Assembly (NCBI GenBank): GCA_023426425.1
Contig: JAFAAT010000131.1
Span: 1 to 6,714 of the forward strand
DNA: 6,714 nt
Direction: 5' to 3'
DNA from: Bacteroidota bacterium
GTDB lineage: Bacteria; Bacteroidota; Bacteroidia; Chitinophagales; Chitinophagaceae
Below the pieces are notes generated by a model that made no database searches, was not told the origin of the DNA, and saw only the letters and a list, made by a program, of their open reading frames with translations. Numbering within the stretch: the first letter of the stretch is position 1; each line of letters begins with the position of its first letter. A program made the position numbers and the translations under genes. Shown here one piece after another: positions 6,195-6,714 of this stretch.

Positions 6195-6222
6195 TGCACC
6201 CTGAGTCACAGGAATCAGTGCA
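6195..6222 (-). terminator. Hairpin just after the HAD phosphatase gene
   Basis: Three bases beyond the stop codon, the minus strand can pair TGCACTGA with TCAGGGTGCA: eight pairs with a two-base bulge and a 10-base loop. No U-run follows, so it is at best a weak intrinsic terminator or a 3'-end stabiliser. The PurF-like gene downstream has its own promoter-like element, which fits the two being separate transcripts. Confidence 0.3.
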
Positions 6223-6225
6223 GGA

Positions 6226-6714
6226 CTACAACCGTTTCAGCAGTTCCAGGTCAAAGTCCTCCAAACTACGCAATCTCGCATCAGCAAGTGAAAACCTGGG
6301 ATCATCAAAATGTGCCCTTTCCGGAACTACCACAACTTTCATTCTTGCCGCCTTGGCAGCTATCATCCCGTTAACAGAATCTTCCAGCACGAGACAATGA
6401 AGCGGATTGGATTTCAGGTTTTCCGCGCAGTGCAGAAAAACTGCTGGATGAGGCTTCCCCAGATCGACGGCATCTGCAGAGGTAATGCAGTCGAATGCAT
6501 CTGTAATTCCGAAATGGTCTGTAAGAGCATGTATCATTCTGCCCGGTGAAGATGATGCCAGACCGATCTTATATCCATTTTTCTTCAGAAGCTTCAACGT
6601 GTTTTCTACTCCCGGAAGCACTGTTCCTTTTCTTTTTGAAGTGCTGATAATATCATCCAGTATGCCCTCTGCCACTTCTCTACAGCTCTTTCCCTGCCAG
6701 GGATACTTCATGGA
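6226..6714 (-). CDS. hxpB: HAD-family sugar-phosphate phosphatase, HxpB/YniC-like (5' end outside window)
   Basis: The visible 161 residues from the Met at 6711 match the latter two thirds of E. coli HxpB (YniC), a phosphatase of hexitol and 2-deoxyglucose phosphates. The cap domain end (PWQGKSCREVAEGIL) leads into LPGVENTLKLLKKNGYKIG. HAD motif II is Ser53 in GLASSSP. Motif III is Lys86 in GKPHPAVFL, and motif IV is Glu110-Asp111 in LEDSVNGMIAAKAA. The closing segment with DDPRF is also HxpB-like. The nucleophile motif DxDG, which should lie some 50-60 residues further upstream, is missing because the gene runs off the window. The frame stays open to the last base, so Met at 6711 is almost certainly internal. 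Exact substrates vary in this family, so 'HxpB-like' is a homology call from memory. It is followed by a 131-bp spacer and then the PurF-like gene on the same strand. Confidence 0.9.
   Translation of the reverse strand, partial: SMKYPWQGKSCREVAEGILDDIISTSKRKGTVLPGVENTLKLLKKNGYKIGLASSSPGRMIHALTDHFGITDAFDCITSADAVDLGKPHPAVFLHCAENLKSNPLHCLVLEDSVNGMIAAKAARMKVVVVPERAHFDDPRFSLADARLRSLEDFDLELLKRL

Noticed and set aside
6095..6225. Purine riboswitch or tRNA in the spacer before the PurF-like gene
   Set aside because: There is no cloverleaf or purine-aptamer core visible, and the promoter element sits directly at the start codon, leaving no leader.

Overview
The window looks like ordinary chromosomal DNA from a member of the Bacteroidota, plausibly of the Chitinophaga/Sphingobacteria side, although I cannot fix the genus. 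Four observations point that way. There is an M1 peptidase joined to an outer-membrane-like beta-barrel. There is a long (613-residue) amidophosphoribosyltransferase of the kind I associate with this phylum. A small ORF reads like a type IX secretion (T9SS) C-terminal sorting domain. Promoter elements of the form TAnnTTTG stand before two genes. There is no sign of a phage, transposon, CRISPR array, tRNA or rRNA.

Layout. Positions 1-2553 (+) hold most of an M1-type zinc metallopeptidase with a C-terminal barrel. Its reading frame is broken at 58-61, where an upstream frame ends in a TGA that overlaps the ATG of the downstream frame. Converging on it with a 1-bp gap is a minus-strand gene (2555-3481) for a four-helix membrane protein with a C-terminal M23/LytM-type peptidase domain. 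A strong hairpin at 2582-2618 lies inside the 3' end of this second gene. A 466-bp non-coding stretch (3482-3947) carries an array of nine degenerate 11-bp repeats and a 30-bp imperfect duplication. The mini-ORF (3948-4145, -) follows, with its own putative promoter and Shine-Dalgarno-like sequence. The long PurF-like enzyme (4253-6094, -) has a TATCTTTG element so close to the start codon that its mRNA is probably almost leaderless. A 131-bp spacer separates it from a HAD phosphatase of the HxpB/YniC type (6226 to the window end, -), whose N-terminus lies outside the window.

The genes do not form one evident pathway. The peptidase-barrel protein, the membrane M23 protein and the sorting-domain ORF all concern the cell envelope or secretion. 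The PurF-like enzyme and the HAD phosphatase concern phosphorylated metabolites. I see no convincing new multi-gene system. The points most worth a second look are the split M1 gene, the free-standing sorting-domain ORF and the 11-bp repeat array.
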